From Arenicola marina (taxonomy: Eukaryota > Annelida > Polychaeta > Arenicolidae): a stretch of DNA of 64,000 bases. The position numbers and the translations under genes are program-made. This document shows, in pieces, positions 49,925-60,781 of the stretch. The stretch covers positions 46,784,959-46,848,958 of the forward strand of contig OZ025252.1 in the NCBI GenBank assembly GCA_964019135.1, written 5' to 3'. The notes beneath the pieces were generated by a model that searched no databases, was not told the DNA's origin, and worked only from the letters and a program-made list of their open reading frames with translations. The first letter of the stretch is position 1. The number at the start of each line of letters is the position of its first letter.

Positions 49925-52294
49925 GTACCGTTGGATGTGGGCTGTCCAGTGGGAATAAGCAAAGCCCTTTGGCCACTAACCAATTGATTGGGAAAGCGAA
50001 TGAGATACCCGTTGTGGTTAAGGACAAAGCTATAATGGCGTTACTAGACACAGGTTCCATGGTTAGCACCATTTCCTCTTCGCTTACAAAAGATCTGGGG
50101 TTAGATATCCGTCCCTTACATGAATTTATTTCAGTAGAAGGTGTCGGAGGTCACAAACTTGAATATCTTGGCTATGTTGAAACGCAATTGACTTTTCCAG
50201 ACTTGAAGACAAATACTGACGGTCTTTTGCTGGTAGTACCTGATACAAGCTACCACGACAGGGTGCCTGTTCTAATTGGTACCAACATACTTCACATCTT
50301 GCAAGGACAGTGTGAATCGCCGAGTTCAGTAGCAACGAATTGACAACTGACATTCAAGGCATTGATAGCCTTTGATCAACTGTCTCAGAGGTCTAGTCTG
50401 GCAGATGTGAAAACGACGAAAGCAATTACTATTCAGCCTCATGAGAAACTTGTGATACATGGACATACAAGACTGAATACGTGTATGAGGTTGACAGTCA
50501 TGACAGAGGAATCCCGTCACAATATGCTTCCTGGTGGAATCAGACTGACTCCTTCTGTACTAAGAGTCGAACCCTCCAAGTCTGCCCATCGAGTGTCGGT
50601 CGAGTTGATTAACTTTTCGACAAAAGCAGTGACAATACCACCTCGTACTATACTATGTGACTTACAGAGAGTTGATGTAACTCTGCCAAGAGACATGAAT
50701 TCGTCTGTGAACCCAGGCGAAGCACGTACTGCTGCTATGGGACATGACGGACATAGTGACATAATCCCAGACAATGACTTTTTGGCGAAGCTTGATCGAA
50801 GCTACGTTGACAACTTGGATGAAACGGAAGTCAAAAGGGTGGATACCTTTTTTACCAAGTGGAAAGACATTTTTTCACTTCACGACTTGGACTTAGGATG
50901 CACTGACAGGGTGAAGCATTCGATTAAGTTGGTGAATGACGTACCATTCAAAGAGCGTTCGCGCAGGATACCCCCTGCAATGATAGACGAAGTGAAGACA
51001 CACTTACGCGAAATGCAAGAGTTTGGCGTGATTAGAAAATCCAGTAGTCCCTATGCCTCAAATGTTGTTCTGGTCAGGAAGAGGGATGGAACCCTTAGGT
51101 TTTGTATAGACCTGAGACGTTTAAATTCCCTTACCATTAAAGATGCATACCCTCTGCCCAGGATAGAAGAGACCCTTGATGCACTGCAAGGCAGTAAGTG
51201 GTTTTTTGCACTGGACTTGAAGTCGGGGTATTGGCAGGTTGAGGTAGAGGAGAAAAGACAAGTCCAAAACAGCATTTACAGTGGCTGGTCTAGGATTCTG
51301 GGAATGCTGCCGCGTGCCCTTTGGTCTCACCAACGCTCCAGCTACTTTTCAGCGCTTAATGGAGTCGTGCTTGGGAGATTTGCACCTCACATATTGTCTT
51401 CTGTACTTAGATGATATCATTGTGTTTTCTGATACGTTTGAAGAACATCTGCATCGCCTCAAGTCAGTTTTGGTAAGGTACAAGAAGCTGGTCTGAAGTT
51501 GAAACCCTCAAAGTGTAAATTCTTTCAGAAGTCGATAAAGTGTCTTGGTCATATCGTTTCACAAGACGGTGTCCAGACAGATCCTGAAAAGATATCAGCC
51601 GTTCGACAGTGGCCTGTACCAAGTTCGGTACATGAAGTGCAAAGTTTCTTGGGCTTTGTTGGTTATTATCGACGTTTCGTTCGGGATTTTTCGAAAATCG
51701 CCAGACCTCTTCATCAGCTCACTGCAGGTGCTCATACTAAAAAGACTAGAAAGAAAACGACTAGGACATCGTTTCACTGGGGTGAAGAACACCAGTTAGC
51801 TTTTGAGAAACTGATCAAATGTTTGACTGAAGCACCAACACTTGCGTTCGCTGATTATAAAAAACCCTTTGTGTTGCACACTGATGCTAGTTTGGATGGG
51901 CTAGGAGCGATCCTCTATCAAGAAGTTGAAGGGACGCAAAGAGTAATCGCCTATGCGAGCAGAAGCTTAAATAAGGCTGAGAAAAACTATCCTGCCCATA
52001 AACTAGAGTTCCTCGCTTTGAAATGGGCTGTACGTGAGAAATTTCGCGATTATCTGTACGGTGCGCAGTTTACGGCATATACAGATAATAATCCTCTGAA
52101 GTATGTTTTGACGTCTGCGAAATTGAACGCAGTGGGACACAGCTGGGTCGCAGAATTGGCCAATTTCAAATTCAATATCGTTTACAGATCAGGCAAATCA
52201 AATCGAGACGCTGACGCTCTCTCGCGGTTAAAGGTTCCGGAAGAGCTGTCCTCTAAATCAGTCTCGTCACAGATAGTGAACAAAGTTTTATAGG

Positions 52295-54214
52295 ACCGCG
52301 GATGATGACTTACCACTGGTAGAGACACTCTGTTGCCCTCAGCAAGTAGTTCCTTCGAGTGAGGAATTCCCTGGTTTATCGAGAGAAGAAATTATTGAGG
52401 CACAACTGAATGATCCGGATCTCACGGGCGTCATGGGTGTGTTGCAGAGAGCAACAGACGCCACGACTGAAGTCACTGATGTCGGACAGATATTGTTACG
52501 TGATCGAAGTCGCTTAGACATAGTAAATGGCTTGCTGTGTCGTCGACGTGTGATTACGGGTGAGACGTTGTTGCAGTTGATTCTGCCAAAGGCAATGCGA
52601 CAGACGGCCCTGAAAGGTTGTCACGATGCAATCGGACACCTTGGTCGAGACAGGACTATTGCGCTGCTCCAAGAGCGATTTTATTGGCCTGGTATGGCTG
52701 GAGAGGCTACAAATCATGTTGCCAAGTGCGGTCGATGCATTCGACGTAAGAGCCTGCCAAACCAGAGGTCGCCGCTGGTAAGCATACAGTCAAATGGTCC
52801 ATTAGATCTGCTATGTATGGATTTTCTTAAACTGGAACCATCCAAAGGCGGAATTGAGAATGTATTGATAATCACAGGCAACTTCACAAAGTATGCCCAA
52901 GCCTATCCATGTAAGAACCAAACAGCTCACACAACAGCGAAAGTGTTATTTGAGAACTTCATTGTACATTACGGATTTCCTAGTCGCTTACATTCTGATC
53001 AAGGTCGTAATTTTGAATCTCAAACAATAGCCGCTTTATGCAAACTCGCGGGCATGAGAAAGTCACGCACCACACCTTACCACCCAAGTGGGAATGGTCA
53101 GTGTGAACGTTTTAATCGGACCTTGCTAGACATGATGGGAACACTGAATCCAGATCAGAAATCTGACTGGAAAAGTCACACAGCATCCCTAGTACACGCC
53201 TACAACGCAACAAAACACGAAACAACAGGCTTCACGCCGTTTTATTTGATGTTCGGACGACATCCTCGGTTACCAGTGGATATTCTCCTTGGGACCGATG
53301 ATTTGCAAATCGACAATAAAGAAGACCACAAAACATACGTCGAAAAGATTCGCCAAAACCTTGAGACGGCATACAAACTAGCTTTCGAAAAGTCGAAAGT
53401 GAAAAAACAACATCAAAAGGCAAACTTTGACTTAAAGACTCGAGGCGCGACCGTTCACCAAGATGACCGGGTGTTAGTGCGAAATGTGGCCTTCAAAGGT
53501 ACGCATAAACTGGCTGATCGCTGGTTAGAGCATGTGTTTGTGGTCCTGGCGCAGCCAGATCCGGACATACCCGTGTTTGAGGTCAGACGGGAAGATGGTC
53601 AAGGGCCAAAGCGAGTTTTACATCGAAACATATTACTGCCCATCAGCTGTAATGATGAGGGTGTTAATGAGGAAAGGGAAAAGCGGAAACTAGAAACTGG
53701 TCTGTCGAGACGGAAGTCTGATACAGCCTTCGAGCGTCTGACGACATCCGAGAGTGAGGAGGAAGAAACCGTTCCGATTTCTAGACCTGTAGCTGCACCA
53801 CGGCAAAGGCTTATCGCTGCACGTAGGGAAAGTCTCACTGTAAAAGTGACACCCGTAGTCCCCGCAGTGGATGCAACGCTTGCACCGACGCCTCCAGTTG
53901 AGACCCCTCCCATCCAGTCTGATGTGCCAGTCAATGACGTAGCTCAGAGACCAGACATCAATCGTGATGACGCTAGTGTGGCTCCTAACTGGAGTAACTC
54001 ATCTGGCAGTGAATCTGAATTGGTTGAGGACGAACCTGTGCCTGTACCTGTACCTCCACCTCGCAGGTCACAACGTCAGCGTCAACCACCGTCACGTTAT
54101 GACCAAGAAACGTATATCATGATGCAGCAAGCGCATCACCGTAGAGTATCAAAACAAAACCTGTATTTGCGTCAGTGTTTGCAAGCCATCTTGCAAACTG
54201 ATGATATGATTTAA
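52295..54214 (+). CDS. Integrase domain of pol with long C-terminal tail
   Basis: The frame is open from 52295 to the stop at 54212-54214. The zinc-binding HHCC part reads CHDAIGHLG and VAKCGRC with FYWPGM between. The catalytic D, D, E residues are in LLCMDFLK, HSDQGRNFES and NGQCERFNRT. The C-terminal part (VHQDDRVLVRN, ADRWLEHVFVV) is GPY/F-like. The last 170 residues are rich in Pro, Ser and charged residues (RRSQRQRQPPSRYD) and carry no known domain. Confidence 0.88.
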   Translation, partial: TADDDLPLVETLCCPQQVVPSSEEFPGLSREEIIEAQLNDPDLTGVMGVLQRATDATTEVTDVGQILLRDRSRLDIVNGLLCRRRVITGETLLQLILPKAMRQTALKGCHDAIGHLGRDRTIALLQERFYWPGMAGEATNHVAKCGRCIRRKSLPNQRSPLVSIQSNGPLDLLCMDFLKLEPSKGGIENVLIITGNFTKYAQAYPCKNQTAHTTAKVLFENFIVHYGFPSRLHSDQGRNFESQTIAALCKLAGMRKSRTTPYHPSGNGQCERFNRTLLDMMGTLNPDQKSDWKSHTASLVHAYNATKHETTGFTPFYLMFGRHPRLPVDILLGTDDLQIDNKEDHKTYVEKIRQNLETAYKLAFEKSKVKKQHQKANFDLKTRGATVHQDDRVLVRNVAFKGTHKLADRWLEHVFVVLAQPDPDIPVFEVRREDGQGPKRVLHRNILLPISCNDEGVNEEREKRKLETGLSRRKSDTAFERLTTSESEEEETVPISRPVAAPRQRLIAARRESLTVKVTPVVPAVDATLAPTPPVETPPIQSDVPVNDVAQRPDINRDDASVAPNWSNSSGSESELVEDEPVPVPVPPPRRSQRQRQPPSRYDQETYIMMQQAHHRRVSKQNLYLRQCLQAILQTDDMI

Positions 54215-54354
54215 TTGTCTTTTTTGTTTACTGCAATTTGAATGGTTGATATGTCTACAGGACGTTTGATAAATGGTTCTGTGTGAACTGATTGAGCGTT
54301 CCTTATTTTAGTTATTTGTTGGTATGAATGTTTGAATGTCGAGACGCCCTTCCT

Positions 54355-54369
54355 CGTAGAGGGGGAGTG
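54355..54369 (+). promoter_or_regulatory. Polypurine tract
   Basis: Gtagagggggagtg lies directly before the TGTGACC of the 3' LTR, the expected plus-strand primer. Confidence 0.7.
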
Positions 54370-54541
54370 TGTGACCGGTCAGGTCAACGCTAAATATAGT
54401 CACCAGAAAGTGTCATTTATCTAAATCTGTTCTTCGCGCATTGACGTAGTGCACAAGCGCAGCTAGCTTTTTCGCGAAGAAAAGATTTAGATAAATGACA
54501 CTTTCCGGTGACTATATTTAGCGTTGACCTGACCGGTCACA
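54370..54541 (+). mobile_element. Truncated fold-back 3' LTR
   Basis: The first 107 bases match the start of the 5' LTR with four differences. The sequence then turns back. Positions 54473-54541 are the reverse complement of the first part of the LTR, ending in the inverted TGTGACC. The turn is at the palindrome TTCGCGAA (54471-54478). About 245 bp of the expected LTR are missing. Confidence 0.88.
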
Positions 54542-56564
54542 TAAGGATCCGAAATCTGACTTTGGACCTCAGAAGCAGATAGTGGTTCAAATCAATCCCG
54601 AGCAACAAGTTTTACCTCTTAGATTCCATGCCCAGTATACCTGCTTGTTTGTTTACATTCTATGTTCGACTACTTGTCGCCACAGACATGATCGCCGCCG
54701 CGGTCCATACCACGTGGGGGAGACACGTGGTCCGCAGCCCTTCTCGGACTCCTCGTCACCAGACCCGTGACCGCGATGTTGGCATACATGATTACTCCAC
54801 CACCCTAGACCACATGCACACATATTTTCCGGTGTTTAGATTATATAGATACATTGCTAGATTTTATTATCACATAAAACCTTGACTGTCTTGCTTAGGC
54901 GTATATACCTGTATATATATATATATATATATATATATGCATGTATATTTTTAACGATCGAATAAAACGACAAAATGATAGTGTTTTACGTAGCAGAGCT
55001 TGTAATCAAGTTCATGTTGGTCCAATGTACTTTTATCAAACACTTCCTTTAAGCTCCAAGAATATTAGCGACCCAAAATATTAATTGGAATCTGGCATCT
55101 GTACATTATTCCTTGATCCTACGTAGCGTTTTTATCAATATATATATTCATGTATTCATCTAACCCAAAATACTTCAGATTAGACTCATACATTATTGTG
55201 TGTTTATTTCTCACTCTATTAAGAGTCAGACCGACACTACGGTCGTCATATTATTGATCTTTCGTATTGTGACGCGAAATATGAAATGTACGTCCAAGAT
55301 GGAGCACCGGTGGCTCGTTAACAAGATATGTCCCCATATATATGCGTTCAATTCGCCATTCCATCTTTAACTTAACCAATCACCAACTAAAAAGCGATGC
55401 ATCAGTAGCATTATTGTATCTCTACTGTTATAAGCTCTAGCTGCAGTGGCGGATCCAGGAAGGTGGGAAGGCAATGGGGCACCTTTGAATTTTTTTTTTT
55501 TAAATAGTGGTGGGTGTTTCGTATTTGTTAGATGCGGTTCTCTTAATCCTTACTATTCTACCCCGTCCCCCCACCACCCTGTGGTTCGGAGCGTATGGTG
55601 GTAGTGTAACTGCGTAATATATATCCATTATCATTAATCGGTTATGTTTTAATGTTAACGTATTGTGTCCGTTAGCATGCAAAAGTTAAAATAGTTAACT
55701 ACCCTAGGTCTGCACAAAACGATACACGACATGATGATTTTATTATTTTACTACGCGTCTGGGCCCAAGGACAAGAATTAAGACCCGATAAACGCTTGTC
55801 AAACTGATGTAACAGAAAAGTAATTATTTATTTACACACAGACGGTATGTATAATGTATAAGGAACAGAATGAAACAAATGAAAGTGTTGCAGGCCGCCA
55901 TTCGTACCACCGTTATACACACGACTTCGAGGAATAAAACACGTAGACGTGGCAGCGACATCTACGGGAATAGACCGTTCCAGATACCCCAGGCGACACC
56001 TATCGTCAAAAATACACACTGCGGTTCAAATAATTATATTCCAGAAACTTTGTCATGAATGTCAGTGGTCATTTTGGATGCATTTTTTAACCAAATACTT
56101 CTCTCTCAATGACCGCAAAATCGTGCACTTTTTTCTCGCTCTTTAAATCCTCTCTACGTCATTGGCGGCACACACCCACCACAGAAGTAATGTGCCCCCC
56201 CCCCCCACTCCACCCCACCCTCGCACGGGATGTTACCACCTCGCACGGAAGGCGCTCACGTTCTCTCATATGGACCGCCAACTCCAAGCGGGGAGCCTTA
56301 CCAAACATGCCACGTTTGTGAACACCATTAAACCGCGTTATGACCGTTTCAGTACGTACTCTCAACGTACGTCATAACGTCTCGCTGCATTAATAACAGA
56401 GCTCCTCCAATTCATTTTTGCACGAACGTATAAGCACGGCTTCTGTTCAGCTTGCGATGTAAATACTGTAATGTACGTATGTTTATATGAAAGAAAGTCT
56501 GTAGAAAATCTACACTTAATGCAGCTCCCTTGTCTCTACGCGATCCTGTTCCCCAGATAGCTCG
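54542..56564. other. Intergenic stretch
   Basis: It contains a (TA)n tract (about 54914-54938), a single repeat end 'gtggcggatccagg' at 55446, and a C run near 56196-56206. Open frames here are short and have no domain. Confidence 0.5.
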
Positions 56565-56815
56565 GCGGGGCGCGATAGCTCAGTGGGCTGGAGTCCTCGC
56601 ATTGTGTGCTCTGGCCACCTGAGAGCCTAGCGACACGCGGATTGGTGGTTCAAGCCCCGCTGAGGCCATGTCTGTGTGGTCGCAGGATAAAGATCCCATG
56701 TCTTTCTTCGTAAAGCGTAGGGGGTTACCCCCGGGGACATAGCTCCACTCTCCCTTCCCTCTCCCATTGACGCGATATGGCCAAAAGTGGTTAAAACGTC
56801 CTGAATAACCAACCA
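56565..56815 (+). mobile_element. tRNA-derived SINE, copy 1
   Basis: The head has a pol III A box (TAGCTCAGTGGGCTGG, 56576-56591) and B box (GGTTCAAGCCC, 56647-56657). The body (atgtctgtgtggtcgcagga and taaagatcccatgtctttct) is shared with the copy at 60527-60781. It ends in CCAACCAAC. It is not a functional tRNA because the anticodon arm is not preserved. Confidence 0.85.
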
Positions 56816-57800
56816 ACGATCACCAGATAGAAGCCCGGTTCGTCTTTAATTCGATTAAAGGAGAAGTTAAGACCAGCGATGAATGATTTTACATTGAAAT
56901 TATGGAACAAAAGAAGTTTATCCACAGAAGGACATTTTTAAAATTAATTGCATGCTAACCACTGTCCCAGTCATAGATGTAGCGCGTTGCACCTGATGAT
57001 GACGTCACGATAGCGGTCCGATTTTTGTCACCTCGCCTGCCCGCTGCTGTAGCCCGTCACCTGGTCTACAGTATTTGACTCATGAGTTCAAACACAACTC
57101 ACCGGCCGTCAATCGTATTAGCTGCCAGGGTTTTAAGATATATGGTTTATGTTATCACGATTAAACGGTTGTTCCGGATCGTGTAACGTGAGAACAAAGG
57201 TCTCCGTGGCGCTCCCATTTACGAAATGGGCCTGCATGTCATAAGTGAAACCATGTTCCTAACATAAGTTTAGATGGTTAGTCAGTAAATACTCCAAGAC
57301 ACGTTACCCAGTGTGGTGAATGCCGCGGACATTAATCATGTTAAACCGTTCACGGCTGCAAAATACACTATTTGATCACTTGGGTACAAAACTACATATG
57401 CACGTTCCACAGATCATCAAGCTAGAAACCTCTCCATTACTGCTGGCCTGTATTTACATGCACAGGTGCGCCATCACCCGCTCCTGTGACGTAGTGACCC
57501 GCGTAAGGTCTTTCATTTTGATTGGTTGATAGAAGGCCAAGAGGAATCAAATGTCTTTAAAGGTGTTTATGTCTTGATGGGAGAAACTATTTTTTTCTAA
57601 TATCCTAATTGCCGTGTTTGTGTTAATGTATTACCACAATCTATTTTATGTTTTTAACGCATCAAGGAAATAAATATTTAAAAAAGGCTGGGGTAGTGTG
57701 AAGATTTTGACGTTTTTTGTTATTTATTTATGTATGACGGCTCACTCTGCTTGATTTATAATATTCTCCAACAGGTAATCGCTTTCCAGCCATAAATACC
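56816..57800. other. Intergenic stretch without recognised features
   Basis: No convincing coding region, repeat or RNA was seen. Confidence 0.45.
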
Positions 57801-58361
57801 TGTAGCATTTTAGAAGCTGAATCTTGTTTTGGATTGTTCTGCTGCCGGCGTGTGCTTGTGGAAAAAGTACAGTGAACGAGTGAATTAAATGGTAATGCCT
57901 GAAGGTTTTTGAATATCCCCCAACGATGTAAATATGTTCTAATGTAGTGTGCCTCTTCTGTGGTTCTATATGATATGGTGGTTTCTGTATGATATGTCGC
58001 CTTACAACATAACTGTAATTAGTGATTGAAGAACAGAGATGGATGGGCGATTTGGTTCTGTGTGCTGTTCGAAGGGCGAGGATAGTCTTTTGTCAATAGT
58101 ATTGACAAAACAGTATTTGATAGCCTGGCCTAGTTTCTGTTGTTTAGATTACGTTAATCATTCGTTGTTAGCTTGAGGCGCAGCACAGTTCATTGGTTTT
58201 TCCATCAGCTTATTTTATTTTATTGGAGTTTGAACCATACATAGGTAACATACATACGAGCAACCATAATATCCATAGAGTACATACATAGCCATTGTCG
58301 GGAATAAATGAGTGTGTATCAAATGCTGGACTTTGAATCACTCAGTAGCGTGTGGACTACA
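57801..58361 (+). mobile_element. Solo-LTR-like copy of the left-edge LTR
   Basis: It aligns along its length with 241-813, from TGTAG to CTACA. Shared landmarks are TTTTGAATATCCCCC, ATAACTGTAATTAG, GCGATTTGGTTCTG, TTTGAACCATACATAG and GAATAAATGAGT (AATAAA 58303-58308). No internal sequence is attached and no target duplication was seen. Confidence 0.75.
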
Positions 58362-59580
58362 GCTACGCGGCGTTAACACCCATTGATCTGCGACGCCACT
58401 GTGCGAGTAAACCTGTACTCGGCATTAATCTCCAAGGAATGATGCAGCAGTAGTCTGGTAGTTACTCGACGTAACACAATCTATAGGTCAGCATATCAGC
58501 TTCCCTGATATCCCCCTACCTCGCACTAGTTCTACAGCGGTAAGCTAGGAAACATTGCACGCAGGGTCTATATGAAGCCATAAAATAAGTGTTATATAAC
58601 ATGCCACTCATGCCGTGATAATTACCATTCAACCTTCAACAATGTACTCGATCTCCCGGCACAGGGGTTCCGATTACGCTATAGTCCCTCTGCCCCACGT
58701 CAAATTTGATCATTTTTTTTTAACAGTCAGTTCATGTTTTCGAGTTCCATCGAGGTCAAAGGAGTAAAGTGCTTTTTAATTCGACCCCGCGTTATTTTGT
58801 TTGTATAATGCGACAACGGAATGTCTACATTTTTTCTAATTCTGTTGTTTAAGTTAAAAAAATATTGCAAAATAACGCGGGGTCAAAGAGCTTTGGCATG
58901 CTTTCTCCAGGACCTCTGGCAGACCGTTTTCGCGTCACTCCAGCCACTTATCTTCCAGAGGACAGTTGGTTTAGTTAATTATCTGACACATCTTGCGAAA
59001 AGTGACTAAGCACAGCGGGTGAAGGAGCATCCTCTAATATATTTTGAGTGTGTGTGTGTGGGGGGGGGGGGGGGGGGGGTTCTAACGTTGTAGCCATATC
59101 ATTATTTGCAGGGGCGTAGCCAGAGACTGGAGCGAGTGTACGATACACAAGAAATGACTAAACATCCTGGAACAACAGGGTTGCACATACCGGACCATCC
59201 CAATACGTACGCACGTGCGTACGTGCCTACGACTGGTTACGCTCATGATTTGGGGCTTGGCAAGTGAGATGCCCCCACCCCTGATCCCCCGATTCCGATT
59301 GGCATGTGTATGGCTTTTCATTTTCCGCCTGGTAATGACCGCCGTGTGATACGATGTCGTGCCCCCCCCCCCCCCACTCCCCCCACCCTGGAGGTTCACA
59401 TTGACTAGTGCATTAGTTGGCCGGTAGTTCTTTTATTTTAGCGCAAACTGCTGCTTTCCTAAGGCTGCCGATCTTGCGTCCAATCCTATAAAATGAACCA
59501 GGCAATGAGCAGAACTAATGGCTTGTTACAAGTTTATAAGTACGTTAAAGAACTCTCTGTCGTGCATTCCCCAACTAAAA
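58362..59580. other. Intergenic stretch with an inverted repeat
   Basis: The perfect 17-bp inverted repeat GACCCCGCGTTATTTTG (58783-58799 and 58868-58884) has weaker flanking arms. A G run (about 59061-59079) and a C run (about 59361-59374) are also present. No gene was found. Confidence 0.55.
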
Positions 59581-59807
59581 GGGCCCCAGAGGGGCTTTTT
59601 CGACACGGCGACACGGCGATTTCTAAAATCGACAACGCGACATTGGGGTTGTCTTAGAATCGACATGCGACATAAGACTTAGCGACACGCGACATGGAAC
59701 TTTTCTTAAAATCGACACGCGACATGGACCTTTTCTTAAAATCTACACGCGAAGTGGACCTTTTGTTAAAATCGACACGCGACATGGCTACCCCCCCTCA
59801 GGGGCCC
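59581..59807. mobile_element. 227-bp TIR element with an internal tandem repeat
   Basis: The ends GGGCCCCAGAGGGG and CCCCTCAGGGGCCC are inverted copies with one mismatch. The flanks aactaaaa and tactaaag suggest an 8-bp duplication of the hAT kind. The interior has about six diverged units of roughly 30 bp (aaaatcgacacgcgacatgg acctttt). Confidence 0.65.
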
Positions 59808-60526
59808 TACTAAAGCACTCGACGTCTCGTCTCGCGTCTCGTGCTTTCTTTTGTTTATTTAGGCGAATGCGCGCCAGCTCGTTCTTTAACTAGTACGTAA
59901 ATGGTCACTATTAAATCAGGTCAGGGGGGGGGGGGGCGTTGGCTCGAAAGAGATAGGGGGGTGGGGGTGGGCGCTGGTTGGCTCTCGCCCGCTGAGCAAT
60001 GAAGGGGGGGATTTATAGCGGTTCGCAGGCGGGGTGATGTGTCTGGGTCGCTGGGCTGGCTGGCATACTAGAGTGTCTGACTTGTTATGTCTCGGAAGCC
60101 GCTCGCCGGAAGAGGGGAGGGAAGGTGGGTATGGGCAGGCGGGCCATTAACAGAAGCCAGAGGGAAGTGAGAAGTGGCGTTTGATATTATCGACCGCGAA
60201 ACTTGTGACTGTGATTGCTTTCAGTTCTGACGGGATTGGCAACAGAGCGGCAATGGCTTTGGGCTTCCACAGTAGGGGCGCGTGCGCTGGTGTCAGATAC
60301 AAGTAGAACACCCTGAAGAGAACGGACACAGACACAGACAGAATCTGGATAATGAGTTTGATGACTTGGAATAGAGAGATCTTTCTCACTTCCCCCTTTC
60401 TATACTGATATTATAGTGAGTCATGTGGCAATCAATAGACTCAACCAGACAGGAAACAGAGAGTGTTTGTAGACATAACAAATTCACTCCCCCCACCCCC
60501 CCGCCCCCTCCGCCCGCCCATCAACC
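59808..60526. other. Intergenic stretch
   Basis: G-rich low-complexity sequence (59925-60010), a C-rich tract before the SINE, and nothing coding that I can support. Confidence 0.45.
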
Positions 60527-60781
60527 GGGGCCGGCGCGACAGCTCAGTGGGCTAGGACGCTCGCATTGAGTGCTCTGGTCACCTGAGAGCCTAACGGCAC
60601 GTGGGTTGGTGGTTCGAGCCCTGCTGTGGCCATGTCTGTGTGGTCGCAGGATAAAGATCCCATGTCTTTCTTCGTAAAGAGTAGGAGGTTACCCCCGGGG
60701 ACATGGCTCCACTCTCCCTTTCTTCTCTCATTGACACGATATGACCGAAAGTGGTCAAAGCGTCTTGAAACAACCAGCCAG
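60527..60781 (+). mobile_element. tRNA-derived SINE, copy 2
   Basis: The A box is AGCTCAGTGGGCTAGG (60541-60556) and the B box GGTTCGAGCCC (60611-60621). The body is the same as in copy 1 with scattered substitutions, and the tail is AACAACCAGCCA. Confidence 0.85.

Larger units (their letters stand above)
49906..54214 (+). pseudogene. Pol: protease, reverse transcriptase, RNase H, integrase (four disruptions)
   Basis: Protease (49906-50343) has the active-site LLDTGS at about 50041. A TGA at 50341-50343 interrupts the frame. Reverse transcriptase follows (50344-51500, LDLKSGYWQV, then LLYLDDIIVFSDT). RNase H is at about 51840-52250 (LHTDASLDG, YPAHKLEFLALKWAV, TDNNPLKY, GKSNRDADALSR). Integrase is at 52300-54214. 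Single-base frameshifts lie in an A run at about 51253-51256, near 51477-51481, and in a T run at about 52286-52290. All four breaks are small and recent-looking. Confidence 0.9.
44880..54541 (+). mobile_element. Ty3/Gypsy LTR retrotransposon, degenerate
   Basis: The order is 5' LTR, tRNA-Lys-like primer site, long leader with a nested TIR element, gag, frameshift site, protease, reverse transcriptase, RNase H, integrase, polypurine tract, and rearranged 3' LTR. The pol order RT-RNaseH-integrase defines Gypsy. There is no env. No target-site duplication is visible, which fits the damaged 3' end. Several single-base breaks in pol make it inactive. Confidence 0.93.

Noticed and set aside
49932..49977. 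Pseudoknot after the frameshift heptamer as a firm feature
   Set aside because: Only 5-bp stems and a 20-nt spacer, longer than usual, so it is kept as a possibility in the frameshift entry.
44880..54541. Endogenous retrovirus with env
   Set aside because: No envelope-like frame lies between integrase and the 3' LTR, and only 155 bp separate them.
56571..56660. Possible tRNA gene
   Set aside because: A and B boxes are present but the cloverleaf and anticodon arm are not, and a conserved body follows. It is a SINE head.
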